From: Falciphora oryzae
Taxonomy: Eukaryota > Ascomycota > Sordariomycetes > Magnaporthales > Magnaporthaceae
Reading direction: 5' to 3'
Length of the DNA: 64,000 nt
Assembly: GCA_000733355.1 (NCBI GenBank)
Contig: JNVV01000006.1
Span: 217,591-281,590, forward strand
Shown one piece after another: positions 34,677-47,386 of this stretch (positions are counted from its first letter, which is position 1; every line of letters begins with the position of its first letter). Below the pieces are notes generated by a model, which saw nothing but the letters and a program-made list of their open reading frames with translations, was not told the DNA's origin and made no database searches. The position numbers were made by a program, and so were the translations under genes.

Positions 34677-36099
34677 CTACAATATTTGAGAAAGCCTTGC
34701 ACGCCGGAACCTCCTCAAAGCCCTGGGCCTCCGTCTCCGAGCCTTTTTTCCTTCCGCAACGTTCTGGGCGATGTTATCTCCCCAAGTGCTTTGGAAAGCA
34801 GTGTTTGCAAAAAGGGTAAAGGAAATGATTACGAACGGTGGTTAGTTGAATACATTAATTTGTACTGCATTTTATACTACAAATTGTGTCACCTTCCTTT
34901 CCTGGGTGACTTTTGAGGGGTTCGGCAACCAGTTCGGGTTTATATAACCTTCATGATCCCTGTGGGTTGTATGTGCCTATCTAGAGCAACTTCAGCAAAC
35001 TTTGTAGTCACGCGCGACTCAGGATCGGGATGAAACGCAAGGCCAGCAATCGCAGGTCCAACGGCCTACCTACTGGGTTCGGGCATCCCAGGGCACGGAG
35101 CCATGGATACTTCTTCGCTCAGGCCTGACGAAACCACTCAGGGATGCCGGCAAGGCATCTCAATGCGGAAAGCCGGCGGAAGAATCATCATGCGGCACAA
35201 GATCAGTCCTATTGAAACACTCCATATTTTCTCTTTCGTCTCTCCTGCAAGCAACGCATGTACGCTGTGACTCGAGGAAACAACCAAGTGGCTAGATTCT
35301 GCTCGACCCAAAGACACTTATCCCTCCATCCCAACGAGAACTCCTTGCCGTGCTGCTAGCCTCGCGCGCATCGGTACACCTTAACTTCAGGGGCCAAAAA
35401 GTTATCAACGGAAGCGACAAATGGGCGACTGCTGTTGCCCCAGAAGATGCTTTCGGTCGGCATGAAAGACCTCAATAGCAAGCCCTTCGAGTGAAGTGAA
35501 AGATTGAGAATAAAAAAGAAAAAAAAAGACCACGAAACACAGGGGAATAGAAATCTTTAGAACCAGTCGAGGGAAAGAAAGAAAAAATTAAATACAAGAT
35601 GAGATAGTATGAGATCCGGATACAAAAATGGAAACAAGAAAGCTGGGTACTTGCGCAGTTCGCCTGTTCTCCGCCCTATCCAAGGGATATATGCTGATCA
35701 AGTGGTAAGGATGGCCGTGGGGTAAAATGTGGTGTAAGATAAGAGAAAATACCGACAGGAAATCAGGAAAACCGAAAGCGAAAAAGAAAGAGGAGAAAAC
35801 GGCATGGCCGGTCCAACTCAACAAAACAAGCGAGTGGAAGGGTCCGATGCAGACCAACCATCTCGGAAAGTTGGTGAGGCCAGAGCAAGGCTCGCAGCGA
35901 TATCCTAGTCTGGGGTGCCAGAGAAAGGTGCTGGGCAGTGGGTGATAGGTCAACGGTGTAAGGTTGATGTAGTCTTTATAATAGGAAAAACAAAAACGTG
36001 GGAAACCCATCATAACGTTCGTGTGGCTCAGAAACGCACTCGGATGCTGGGGTATATGAGACGCGTTGCGGCTAGAAGTAAAATCATCGCTCCACTCTA

Positions 36100-38085
36100 T
36101 CATGCATCCTGAATCCAAACCTGCAAGAGAAAAAAAAAAAAAACACTAGTCAGCGCATGTAGAGGGCGACGGGGATTACCAGGACCATGGCATGAAGCAG
36201 CAGCCATTACGGCCCAGTTTAACTCTTACCTCCATCTTTCCGTTGTCTTGCCTCTCTCTCCGGGCGGCGGACTTGGCGTTCATGATGGCCATGTCCAGGT
36301 CGTCCTGATCACCCATGGTGATCATGTCGGCGGGGCCGCCGCTTCCGTCGTCGTCACGGACCTTGATCTTGATACCCCGGCGAGAGGGGATCTTGAACTT
36401 ATTGCGGACTTGGTCGACGAAGCCGGCATATTCGCAGGCCGCTCCGATCAAGATCATCCTCGTGTCGTCCGTGGCCGTGTAGTGCACCTTGACCTTGATG
36501 TTTCGGATGTCGGGCCTGCGAGACTGGCCCCTCTGGGAGCCAGAAATCGAGTTGGTGCCGGGCCTGCGGTTAGAGACCATCTCAAAGTCTCCCTCGTCAA
36601 AGGATCCATCGTCAAAATCGCTGCCCTCGTCCTCCTCTTCGATGTACCGCTGCTGCGGCGGAGGCCGCCTTTGCGACCGACTGCCGCGGACGCTACCGCC
36701 ACCTCCAGTGCCATACGTGTCGTAGACGTCGTCCAGATAGCCCTCTTCTTCCTCGCGCGATCCCGGTCTCCTCCGGGGGTCGCCACGCTGCGAGTAGGCT
36801 CGCGACGGTGTCGCCGAGGCGGACGAGGCGGCCCTCTGTGGTCGACGCTGCTCCTGTGGGGACGATGTCCGCTCGTACCGGTCGTTGGGTCTCGCCTTCT
36901 CGATGTTGAGCTTGGCGGGCATCGGCTTAGGTCCGTTGCGAACAGAGGCACCGCGGCTCATCGTCGTCGGCTTGTCGTTCTCGGGCGGCGGGGTAGGAGG
37001 GAAGACGTTCCTGCTATTAGGCGGCTCGGACTGTTGCCTGCGGCTCTGCAGGCCAGGCTTGACCAGGTTTGTGGCGGCGAAGGAGATGTTGTCGGCCGGG
37101 CGGTCGTCCTTGACGTCGGTCTTGCCGGCGTTCTTGATCTCGGAACCGGCGAAGCCAGTAAAGGCATTGGCCCTGTCCGACGCAGCGACCAGGCGCGCCT
37201 TACCCAGGTAATCCTTCGTCTTCAAGTTCCGCACCTTGGCATCGTTGGGTCTGTACACTACACCGACGGGAATCGAAAACACCGTGTAGCCCTGGCGGGT
37301 TATCCTGTCAGCGAGCTGCTCCTCCGGTCCGTCCTGGTCGTCGACACTAGAATCGTCAGGTGCAATTACCTCTGCCTCCTCGCGGATGGCGTCGTCGATG
37401 ACATTGTGGTCCTCAACCACCTTCTCCTTGACGGCGTAACTCAGATCCTGCAGGCCTGCGTCCTTCTGCTGGAGATAGATGTAGCACAGGCCACGGTTAA
37501 ACAACACTTCGCACGAGTACAGCTTGAACAGAAGTCCGAGCTGGGCATAGTCAATCATGGTGTTGCCCCGGAGGTAGAGCAGGGTGTCGTTGAAGTTGGC
37601 GAGCGCCTCCTCAAAGTCGCCGAGCAGGAAGTTGGAGACGCCCTGCTGGAAATAGGCCACTGCTAGGTACTGATCCAGCTTGATGGCTCTTTGGTAGCAT
37701 TCGACCTAAATGAGAGGGAGGAAAAGTTAGTCAACTTGCGTTTGTTCAGGGCGTGATTGTTGCAAGCCTGAGAGCCCGATTGGGCCAGCGAACGAGCAGG
37801 ACGGGAAAGCAGCGTGAGGGTGAGAGGCATGGGAGGCAAGACGTACGGCCTTCTCGTGCTCGCCGAGCGTGGCATGGATCACGCCCATGTTGAAGAGGAT
37901 TTTGGAGGTGTCCGAGATCTTGTCGAACTCGCCCAGGGCGTCCTCGAACTCATTGTTGTCGTAGCGGCCCAGGGCCGTGACCCAGGTTTCTATTTCCTGT
38001 TGCGAGAGGCGATTGTGGTGAGCAGCGCGGACGACGACCAGGCAAGCGAAGAGGGGCTGCGGATACGAACCTGCTTGAGCGACAT
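36100..38085 (-). CDS. noxR: NoxR, p67phox-like regulator of NADPH oxidase
   Basis: Activator of fungal NADPH oxidases NoxA/NoxB, acting with Rac and the Cdc24/Bem1 polarity module. Exons 38085-38071, 37996-37847, 37705-36230 and 36120-36100 give 553 residues. Exon 1 codes only MSLKQ and splices to EIETWVTALGRYDNNEFED. The N-terminal TPR array (about 5-125) contains ILFNMGVIHATLGEHEKA and AYFQQGVSNFLLGDFEEAL. An activation-region candidate, TVFSIPVGVVYRPNDAKVRNL, follows, then a long disordered Pro/Arg/Ser segment. A C-terminal PB1 domain (about 457-550) has a basic KVKVHYT end and an acidic RDDDGSGG...GDQDDLD loop. The seven-codon last exon (VWIQDA) follows a T14 tract at the acceptor. Donors are GTTCGT, GTACGT and GTAAGA. 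The 472-residue opposite frame is a shadow. The upstream 6 kb contains no gene. Confidence 0.94.
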
Positions 38086-38940
38086 GGCGCCGAATCAATT
38101 GCCCGGCAATTTCTTCAGGAGTCTCTCTTGTCACGAAGGCCTTGGGCCTGCTCGGAGGGGATGCGTGCAAGTCGCAGCGGTCGAAGGCACAATCCGTCGC
38201 ACCTCGCTCGTCGTGTCCAGCGTGATTGTGCGGTGGACGATTCGGAGTGGCGGGTGCAAGTGGATGGAGGTATGGTGGTGCAGCAGCAGGCCAGGGGGGT
38301 GGTTTGGGGAATTTTTGGGTTAATAAGAATCCAAGGTCGGGCCAGCCAGCAGAGCCGGCGGTGGAGCAGCACGCAGTTCCGAGACAGGGAGGCTCCCCGC
38401 TTTTTCTTCTTTTTCCCTCCCTCCTAGTCCGTCGCTCGTCCCCGATCGTGGTGGCCCCCCCAGTGTTCCAGTGCCAGTGGATGCAGCAAATTTAGTGTGG
38501 GCTTGGCGGGCGAGTGGTCGCAGGCGAGTGGCTCGATAGGCAGAGCTGAGCAGCCTCTGTCGCGGGTGGTTGTCTGTTTTCTGTCAAGACGGGCTAGCAG
38601 CTTGCCATGCCTCCCTGGGTCGGATGAGGTCGTTGGGTTGATCGAAAGGTAGGGATTTAGGGCGGCGGCAAGGGGACTGATCTCGGCCTATGTGCGTATG
38701 TGTGTGTGTGCGCGCGTGTGCGTGTGGTCGGCTTGCCGGTTAGCCTTTTGGGGTGACAGCGAAGGCGCCTTCGTGCTGTGTGACGAGATGCGAGGAGGGA
38801 CCAAAAGAGGCACGCCAAGTGGGCAATAAATGAAAGTGGGAATCAACCCCAAAGGCCAACCTACCACACCTCGAGCCGTCGGGGGTACCAGACCGCTTTT
38901 CTATTCGGGCAGGGAAGAAGGGAAAGAGAGAGAGAGGGAG

Positions 38941-38972
<32 letters not shown>

Positions 38973-41900
38973 CAGGCCAATTCCGTGTGCGCGGTAAAGC
39001 ACAGTATGTGTGACTCCCGAAAATAACCGCCTAGTACCTGTACTAGTACCTACACCTAAGCAATTGTTCGCAACGACTGTATTGGACAGGAAGGAATATG
39101 ATTATTGTCGTTGGTGGCGCGGGTGATATTGGCTTTAGGCCTCGCTCGCGGGCACGATATTAGTTGTAGGTGTGGTGTAGGCTGGAGTAGTAAGTGAGCG
39201 ACATGCGATCCCGCTTCCTGGCGCTTGCGTCTGTCTGTCTGCCCATCACGTCGTCTCTCCCTCGGCGATGTTGCTGTTGGCGGGATGTTCCGGAAGACGA
39301 GTGTAGCAACCCAGCGTCTGCCGGCAGCGGAAAAAGAAGGAAGACGCACAGGGAAGATCAAAAGGGTATGAATGGAACATACAAGCGTCGAGTGCCGAAC
39401 GGAAACAATCCACGACTAGATACGGAGACGCATCAATGCCCACCACCCTGGGTCTCCCTCGTTCCCAGCGACGGCGGTGGGGCTTAGCGGCTGGACCGAA
39501 GAGCTGTGCGTCGTGGGTGAGGGAGGTCCATCCCCTGCTGTCCGCGGATTTCAGGAGGGCGTGCAGTTGGGTCCAGTGGAGTCCCTAGCCCCTGCCCAAG
39601 ACCACGGCCATGTGTGGCCAGGGGCGAAAAGGCGGCTGGCCAACGCTCGAGGCCGAGCGGACAGGGCTGGTGTTTCCAACGGCGCCGCTGTGGCTTGAGC
39701 GTCTGCGTCAGGCTTCCAAGGGTGAGGCCGACTGGACCGCTACGTGGTATTCTCGAGCCGATGCGCGGATGTGCCAACCTAGAGTTGCCATCTCGCCTTG
39801 GCTTCGACGGCCTTGACTACGGTCATCCCCGAGGCCTATGGCGTCTCCAGATACGCCGCGATGTCTAGGGGTTGTGTGATGGGCTCCAATCCAGCACCAC
39901 CTAGGGACAGGTATTCCGCCAACTGCCCGGGTACGTGGACAGTGCTGCGTCGGGATATTGGACCGACGTCTTTACCCTCCCTGCCCAGAGGCAGACCAGT
40001 TGCTTGGCTCTGTAAATCACTTGGGCGTGGATGGACAGGGAGGGTCTGGTACGTGACCAACCCCATCTGGGAGCGTTCCCGATGGTACCTACCAGGAGAT
40101 ACAGCCCACGGGGAAGGCGCACGAAATCTTCTCTCCCCACCCAATTGCGGACGTGGAGGTGGACATTTACCGCGAGCACTATATCTCTGTCTCTCGGTCG
40201 ATGTTTCTCCGGAAGACATGCGGATAAGCTGGGGCCCTATGGCTGTCAACGGTTCAAGGGGCATAAAGTCGAACGTTTGCCTATTCTTTATCGAACCACC
40301 TGGCCCAGGCGCTGCTCTGGGGGTCGAATGTTCCAAACTCCTCCACCCCAGGAGCGGAGAGCAATGCCGCTCAGGTCCAGGACCGGCAGGGGCATGGACT
40401 GGCGGGCAGCAGTCAAAGTCGTGGCCGGTCTGGTGGCTGCTGCGGCACGCACAAACTGGTTGTTCGATCGAATGTGATGATTGATCCCTTGCTCGCTCCC
40501 AGCGCTTGCAGTTCGCAACCATCCAATACCGACAGCACACATCGAATCACACCACCCAGCCTCCCGCCCCCTCGTCCCGGCGGCTAGAGCCATGATAGGT
40601 ACCTGAGTTAGGCCTCACTCGAACCAAAAGACGCACGCCACACGAAGCAGCTCAACTCCATGTGAAGCCGCCCCTCCCTGAACCCTACCTCCCACGTCGT
40701 GTATGTCCATACGTGGAACGGGGCCGAAATGCTTGGCGGTGTTTTTAGGTACAAGGTTGTGGGGGTGAATACGTGGTTATGCCCAGTCACGGGCGAGCGA
40801 GACCAGTCAGCCAGCAAGCCACGCACAGTCACCGTTAGTTGAGCCCTCGTTTCTCAGTGGCAGTGGGCACATCAGACAAACGGGGACGACTCGCGCGCAC
40901 CCGCGTCCCCCGTCACTCTCCCGCAAACACAAACACGGTGTGGGATTTGCCCACCTGCTGCGCCTCGCTCTCGGTGAGCGGGTACCCTACGTTATGCCCC
41001 CGACAAGGCGCGTCGTGCGCAAGTAAGCGAGGAACGGGCAAGTCGTGCGTGTCAAACCAGGCGCATAGGTGCGTACCTAAACAGATAGTAAGTCGTCGAG
41101 ACACTTGGGGATGTGTATTTTTACTTACTCCGTCCTCCCAATGTTGCTTCTTGCCCGACATTGCCTCCCACGGGCAATCCGACGACAATAGTCCCCGCTG
41201 AGAGCGAGGGCTCGGACGCAGTCGGATAGATCTTCACAACTTCGTAACCCGGCGTGGTGGGTGAGCCCTTGCAGCAGCCCGCAACGCAGAACCGCTGCGT
41301 TTCCAGCAGCATTTCCACCCCCGCCTGTCATGGTTGCGTGGCTTTAATGCAATGCAGTATAGGGTGCGCCGCCAGGCATCTTGGAACTTATGCGAATCAG
41401 ACCCTTGTCTTTCAAAACCACCAAGTGTTCCAAGATTCGAGGCCAGGGTCTCATTGGCCGGTGGCGCCCCGTCTCCTACATGAGGCGTTCCAAAGGGCGG
41501 CTAGCAGCTGGGGAGCGAAGTGCGTGCCCGCTCTTCAGGATACGGTCCGTTTTCTACCCCAGCACGGACTCGACTCCATTGGATTCAGCAGCCACTGAGG
41601 TGGGTGGACTGTATCGACCAGCTAGACAGGGGGCCCTGGGGCTTGTTTAGGCCAGCCAGTGTCACCTAATCCCCTGGTCCAAACAACTTGAAATCCCATC
41701 CTCGAAGATGCAAGAATCCCATCTTACTGTTTCCTTTCCCCTTTCCTCATGCCGGGAGGCGAGCGAGCGGTGTTGCGGAGCGCGCTTGGCATGGGGTTGA
41801 CGGCACTCTCGGGTACCGGAAGGATCAAGCCGGAGATGGTAGCCATAGCCCGCAGCAGGCGGCAAAACAAAGGGGAAGAAAAGAAGGGAACATGGCAAAA

Positions 41901-44138
41901 ATTATTTGCGCTGTGATCTCGGACCTGCAGCGTCATACATGCAGCGCAGCAGAAGACACCATTTCGACCTATCACGGCCGTGTGCCAGGGACGAGGACCA
42001 GAGCTAGCTTTGGCCTACTCTGCGTGCCAGGCATTTAGGGTCTCATGCGTGTATGTGATATTGGTGACGATGCCTTGCCTCCACCTCTCGAACACGCCAG
42101 ATCCCCAGGTTGCGCGCTTGATTGCGTATCATGCTGCGTGCACTTTACGCGTCAGGGCCAGGGGTGAGGCATCCATAAGTCGATGTTGTCCAGCCTCGTG
42201 GCACCGTCTGTGCCCAGGTCAGCTAACGTGTGGGCATATGGTGGGTCGATTGCTGTATCTAAATCAGATCTTTAGATTCGTCCCTCGCCTCCCGTTCCAT
42301 CCGTGGGACCGTATCCTCCTCCACACACTGCCTTTGTAGTCTGCGACCGTTCACAGTGTAGGCGTGTCCCGACAGAACGCTTCGTCTTGTATCTGGATCG
42401 GATAGCTTGGCACCTTACGTCATGATCGTGAGCGCGTTGGTTGTGATGGCGATGGGGTGTGCAAAGTGCCAAGGTGGCAAGGGTGGGTGGTAGCGTAGGT
42501 GCTGAATCCGAGGCGCCGGCCATCTATGCGGCGGTGAGCAGTCTCGCTGCCACATGGCTCGGGGGAATCAGAGTGATGTGACGTGGACGGGGAGATGCCG
42601 CAGAAGGAAATCGTCGCTAAAGCAACCTGCTGGCCTGGCGGGATTGGTCAGGCGTGGAAGTGCGCATATGCACTCCGCACTCCCCCTGGCAGCAGCCTTG
42701 CCATCAGTGCCTGGCGTGTGCGCGACCTGAGCCTGACCTATAAGCTACCGTGCCTTTGCTAGCGTTGTGTGACGGCTAGGCGAAAGCACAGGTAACCCTG
42801 CAGCAGACACAGTGGCGCGGATGTTCCATTGGTGTTCTACGGAAAAGTATGGGGGCACGCATCTGCTTGCTAGGTTGCCCGTGCCTTTATTGTGCATGGA
42901 GATCTCGAATGGAGCATTTCTGCCGGTCCGGTAAAGTAAGCATACCTGTGTCTAGGTAGGGTCTTACCACCTTGGGTGCTCCCTCCTACGGCTCAGCAAG
43001 TGGGGTGCAAGGTGCTGCTGTCCATAGCGGACGATTCCGAAACTTGCCAAGTTGTCAATCCTGTTTGAAGAGGCAGGACGGTCCACGGAAATGGGTACCG
43101 TGCGCCTGTCCTCTTACCCGAGGCTAGTGGGTGAGCTTAGCCATCAAGCCCCGGCCGTGGGTGAGAAAGGCCGCTGACAGGCCTCACCATCGGGCAATTT
43201 ACCGATTCGCACTCCCCGATCCCTAGGTGTAGGTAGTTCTAGAGGTCAAACAGGGGCTGCTGGATAGGAATAAAAGAAGGTTACACTACGGGGGGTGGCC
43301 AGAAAGAAAAAGAAAAGAAAAAACTAAACAAAACTCGAGCAACCCAAGTTTACAGAGCACTAACGCATAGCGGACGTACGCAAGACAAGCTGTATCGAGA
43401 AGGAGAAGAAGAAGAAAAAAAATCAATGAAAAGCCGTGCGCCATGGTTTTACTTCGGCCTTGGCACTCCAACCGAAATACTTCCATCCTTGCCCGTGCCC
43501 ATATCTTGCTCCTGGTCCAGGGCCCCTGTCCGGATGTTCTCGAGGCGATCCAGAGCCGCCCCTCACTTTGCGATGCTCTTCCTTTTTCGACTCCCTTCAT
43601 CTCGTCCCCGGTTTCGCCCTTCCATTTCGCATCCCTGCACTCCTATCGTAGACCTTACTGCGCTGGCACCTTGTAGCCTTCCGATCCAGACTCAATGCGC
43701 GATCAGCGTCCTTCCCGACTGGGTCCCTGGGCTTTGCTATGCTGCCCACGCTACCCAAGCATTAACAACCCAACCCCCACCGTCCAGCCGCAGGCAGGGC
43801 GGATAGGATTTCGTCTCAAGTCCCTTGCGCCTGTCACTGCCGTTTGCCTTCCGGTCTGTAGACGGTGGGACGGAGCGGGTTGTTTCTTGTCTGTCGAGGG
43901 ATCTGCATCAAACGGCCGAGAAGGGCGGGTTTCTTTTGCCATCCTTTTTCCGTCCTCGAGTGTATTATTATTCTGCGTCTAGGTGTTTGGATGACTCGCG
44001 GCCTGAGAATCTAGCTGGGACACGATGCCGCGCTGCCCACGCACACAGACACACCTAGCGATAGACACACACACGCACAAGGAAAGTGAGCCACCAGTAA
44101 ATGGACACCGGGCAGCCCTTGCAGTCCCTGGGCGTCGG
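38086..44138. other. 6-kb gene-free region upstream of noxR
   Basis: No supported gene on either strand. Frames up to about 230 residues exist (39798-40484 plus, 39836-40540 minus), but they overlap on opposite strands and show no domain, signal peptide or splice support. It contains a TG/CG dinucleotide stretch (38695-38728), an A30 run (38941-38970) and many GGTACC/TAGGTA words. It may be regulatory DNA of noxR or host a non-coding RNA. Confidence 0.5.
38941..38970. repeat. A30 homopolymer
   Basis: Thirty consecutive A following a GAGAGAGAG-rich stretch, about 860 nt upstream of the noxR start (T30 on the noxR sense strand). It is the longest homopolymer in the window. Confidence 0.9.
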
Positions 44139-45336
44139 CTAGAACATCCCCTTTTGCACCTCGTCCGTCCGCTCCTCCCATATTGTCTTGCCCGAGCAGG
44201 CGCAGACGGCTTTATCATTACCCCACATGCCAGCGCTCCGAGCAATGACACCAACCACAGTGTCCGCGTCGTTCTTGGGACACTCGCCCGTCGTCTCATC
44301 CAAACGGGACACCATCATGGCGTGACCAATGACCTCCCACACCTGGAACCCGCTCTCTAGGTAGGCGCTGCCGCGGCCACTCTTGTCCACCTGCACCACC
44401 CCGAGAGCACCCCTGGGTCCGCTGGTGTTACCCTCCGGTACGGGCCCGGGTGCGGCCCCGGCCCCGGACCAGATGGGCCCGGCGGATAGTGCACCGTCCT
44501 TCAGGTCTCCATACTCGCGCACCGTCACTTGATACTGGCCTGGGGAGACGCCTCGGACCGTCAGGTCCACCAGAGTCACCGTCGGGGACACCTGGACCAT
44601 CCGCGCCAAGCCTCTAACCTCCCTCTCCCGCTTATGTCTCTCCTCAGGCGTTTCATTCAGGTTGAGGTGCTGGTATGTCTCGAGGATGCTGACAGCCGCG
44701 CCTTTTTTGTCGACGTGACGGATGGTGAGTCGTCGTGTAAGTCACAGGAAATAGCTACATGCTTGACAGCGTAGCAGACAAGGCCCCGTTGGCCTGTTTC
44801 GGCTGCTGCGGCGAAAAGGAGATATTCCTTGTGAATAGGTGAATGATGGCTGGTTTTGACACTTACTGTCTGACGATCCCGACCCGCGCAGGATGGCGTC
44901 CCTGCCAGTAGCCTGGATAGCATCCACGATGGCCGACGGTGGCGCTATCCCTCGGCCCCTTGTTTAGCTGCCTCTGTCCAGGTCATATGCCGGCTAGGGC
45001 GAAGGGGTGACACCAGCCATGTTCGGGCTGTGCCTTGGAGTGGTTGGGAACGGACCTGTCCCTTCGATCACGACCAGCTGGTCTGCCAGGCTAACCTCTG
45101 CCTTGGTGATGCCGCCGAGTTTGTACACCGCCTCTGAAACATCCTTGACGCAGCTGTCACATGTCATAGGCACAGCGAACAGCGTCTGTTGGCCATCGTT
45201 TCGTCTCAGCCTTTGGTGTGACAAACCTTTGCCTTCTATCAGGAAGCCTCAAAGTGTGCAGCCGGAGCCCTAATGCTCAAACAAGCAAACAAATCCAACC
45301 GGGGCCACTCACCTGGAAAGAGTGGTTGACGGTCAT
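44139..45336 (-). CDS. CCS1: CCS1, copper chaperone for Cu/Zn superoxide dismutase
   Basis: Delivers copper to Sod1 and forms its disulfide, in cytosol and mitochondrial intermembrane space. Exons 45336-45313, 45185-45056, 44944-44867 and 44701-44139 give 264 residues. The N-terminal HMA domain carries MTCDSC (MxCxxC, Cys17 and Cys20). It is completed by [20 protein letters not shown] across the exon 2-3 join and [17 protein letters not shown] across the exon 3-4 join. The middle SOD-like domain contains [18 protein letters not shown] and [10 protein letters not shown]. The C-terminal copper-transfer motif is CAC (Cys244 and Cys246) in [19 protein letters not shown]. The second intron has a weak GTCCGT donor, but only this join restores the conserved sequence. 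Introns are 127, 111 and 165 nt. Confidence 0.94.
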
Positions 45337-46201
45337 GGTGATGGGTTCGAAGAATAGAAAGCAGGCTTGGGTTCGCGAGGGTCGCCAACGAAAATGAAGT
45401 CAAGAGGGGTAAAGGGATATGCAGCCAACCAAGGTTGGTGGCGGAGTGGTTTCAGTTCCTGAGCGGCGATGTACAATTTAGCGATACGCCTGGGGCCCGC
45501 GAAATCTGCAAATTGAGGCAAATCGATTTGCAGCCGGGTGTTGATGGATCTCGAGGTTTTATATCGAGTCTATGTGGTAGTATTCTGCTCCGGGTTGTCC
45601 ACCACCTTTGATAGGCGTTGGAAGCTGTCCCGCCAGCATGGTTCTACTTGCTCATTGCTTTGAAATACATGCTGCCCGGGCTGTCTGCACTGGGCTTTTC
45701 GTCATCCCATGAGTCGACCAGCCTGGAGTGCCCCCACCAATTCACACACGACCTCATTCATCCGACCCAGCCAGCTGTGGCTTCCAATCGACATCTGGGC
45801 TGGGCTTGGCTTGGAGGTCGTGCGACCGCCGTGGCTGATGCGTGTGGGCCTCCCCGCGGGTGTGGGGCCAAATTAGTCCATCTTCGCTGCTTATCAGCCT
45901 ATCACACTACATTCGTTTAGTGCATACCACACTCACCACAGCTTGAGAGGCTCTGAACCTGCCGTATTATTCGCTATAGGCGAGCTTTATAGGCGACAGC
46001 TCGATTTTCGCATCCCAAACGACCATTTCCAAGGCGACAGCGTCTGCCAGACAACTTTTAGCCCAGGACTCCGGATATACACCTGTGTCTGTCCGGCTGC
46101 CCAAAGGGAGGAGGTAGAGGCGGAAATCCCGGACTACTGGGAACACAATTGACAGACAACCAGGGGGGAAAAGAGGAGGGGAGAAGCGAGAAGCCGCCAG
46201 G
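45337..46201. other. Divergent intergenic region CCS1 / uL13m
   Basis: 865 bp promoter region for both genes. No further gene is seen. Confidence 0.5.
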
Positions 46202-46842
46202 ATGTCACAAACCGTCGGTCTGGTAAGTCGCCAGCACATCCCACGCGCTGAGGCCGGCGTTTGCCATTCCCTAGCTTACCGTGCTCTTCTCCCACCGCTC
46301 CCGAACAGACGCGGCTCGCCTATTCGCGCGTGTGGCACCATGTGTCCGCGTCGGCGCCGCACGCGGCCCTCTCGACGGCCAAGAACGTCGCGCCCGAGGC
46401 GGCCACCCCGCCGTCGCTCGGGCGGCTGGCGTCGCGCATCGCGACCATCCTGATGGGGAAGCACAAGCCCATCTGGGACCCATCCACCGACTGCGGCGAC
46501 TACGTCGTCGTGACCAACTGCGCCGCCCTCTACACGACTGGCATGAAGAAGTATCGCAAGACCTACTATAGGCACAACACCCGGCCGGGGTCCCTGCGCT
46601 CCGTCACCATGGACGTGCTGATGGACAAGTTTGGCGGCGCCGAGGTCCTGCGCAAGGCCGTCAGCGGCATGCTGCCCAAGAACCGCCTGCGCCAGAAGAG
46701 GCTGGCGAGGCTAAAGGCCTTTGAGGGCGACGCGCATCCCTACCGCGAGAACCTGATCCGGTTCGGAGACAAGCCTGTGGGGTCCCCGGGATGGGACAGT
46801 ATAGTCAAGGCCGTCAGGGAGGCGGACAAGGCGAGGATATGA
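46202..46842 (+). CDS. MRPL23: Mitochondrial ribosomal protein uL13m (MRPL23)
   Basis: Large-subunit protein of the mitochondrial ribosome. A 21-nt first exon (46202-46222, MSQTVGL) splices over 86 nt to 46309-46842, giving 184 residues. The uL13 core is clear: IWDPSTDCGDYVVVTNC, KKYRKTYYRHNTRPGSLR, KAVSGMLPKNRLRQKRLARL and FEGDAHPYRENL. TRLAYSRVWHHVSA begins exon 2, as in fungal MRPL23. There is no long cleavable presequence, as is common for this family. Confidence 0.94.
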
Positions 46843-47386
46843 AGACGAGGGGCGGGATAATGGGCCATGCTGGTCTACAGGAGACGATACCATGACGGCG
46901 CAAGTCGACGTCGGTTACAGCGCGTAAAGTGCGTACCCCTCCCATTTCTGGGTGGTCGAGGTCACAGTCTTCTACTTTGTTACGGCCTCTTTTAGGGAGA
47001 CCGGGGCTCTGTCGAAGGCAGGGCTCGTGTAACATAAAGGAGCCATGCTGTCATCATAGGGTGTAAAAATGTATTTGTCATGACCAGACCTCGGATTTGA
47101 CGATCCAATGGGGCACATGGGGTATTAGGTTGGCTTTTGGAAGACGTTGGCCGAGTCTTCCATGTTACCAAAGCACAGCTCCAAGCAATTCGGCACGATC
47201 TGCTATGTCTGCCGAGGTCTGACGTTCCTAAGATGGCGTGATATTATGTGCAATATAAACAACATGCAACAAAAGCACTTGAGATTATAGATACATAGGC
47301 GACCCTCAGTCTATCCAACTCCTTGTCTACTTCCGCGCAATGGGGTGGCGTGGGTGGGCAGCCCGAAATGCTGTGCTGCTTGCTTT
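46843..47386. other. Convergent intergenic region
   Basis: 544 bp of 3' flanks of uL13m and uricase. Nothing else is seen, apart from the LKSK-like relic just past the uricase stop codon. Confidence 0.5.

Larger units (their letters stand above)
33929..36099. other. Gene-poor convergent region with A/T tracts
   Basis: 2.2 kb of lower GC content than its surroundings. It contains an LTR-like block (34323-34450), a T16 and an A24 tract, and several AAAAGAAAAAAA runs around 35510-35590. The minus-strand frame 35588-36118 overlaps the last noxR exon and looks non-coding. I see no gene. Confidence 0.5.

Noticed and set aside
35588..36118. 176-residue minus-strand frame
   Set aside because: It overlaps the final noxR exon and the 3' flank and shows no family resemblance or codon bias.
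36248..37666. 472-residue open frame on the plus strand
   Set aside because: Antisense shadow of noxR exon 3; no domain.
39798..40540. Overlapping plus (228 aa) and minus (234 aa) frames in the 6-kb spacer
   Set aside because: Opposite-strand frames of equal quality, no signal peptide, no domain, no splice logic; most likely chance in stop-poor DNA.
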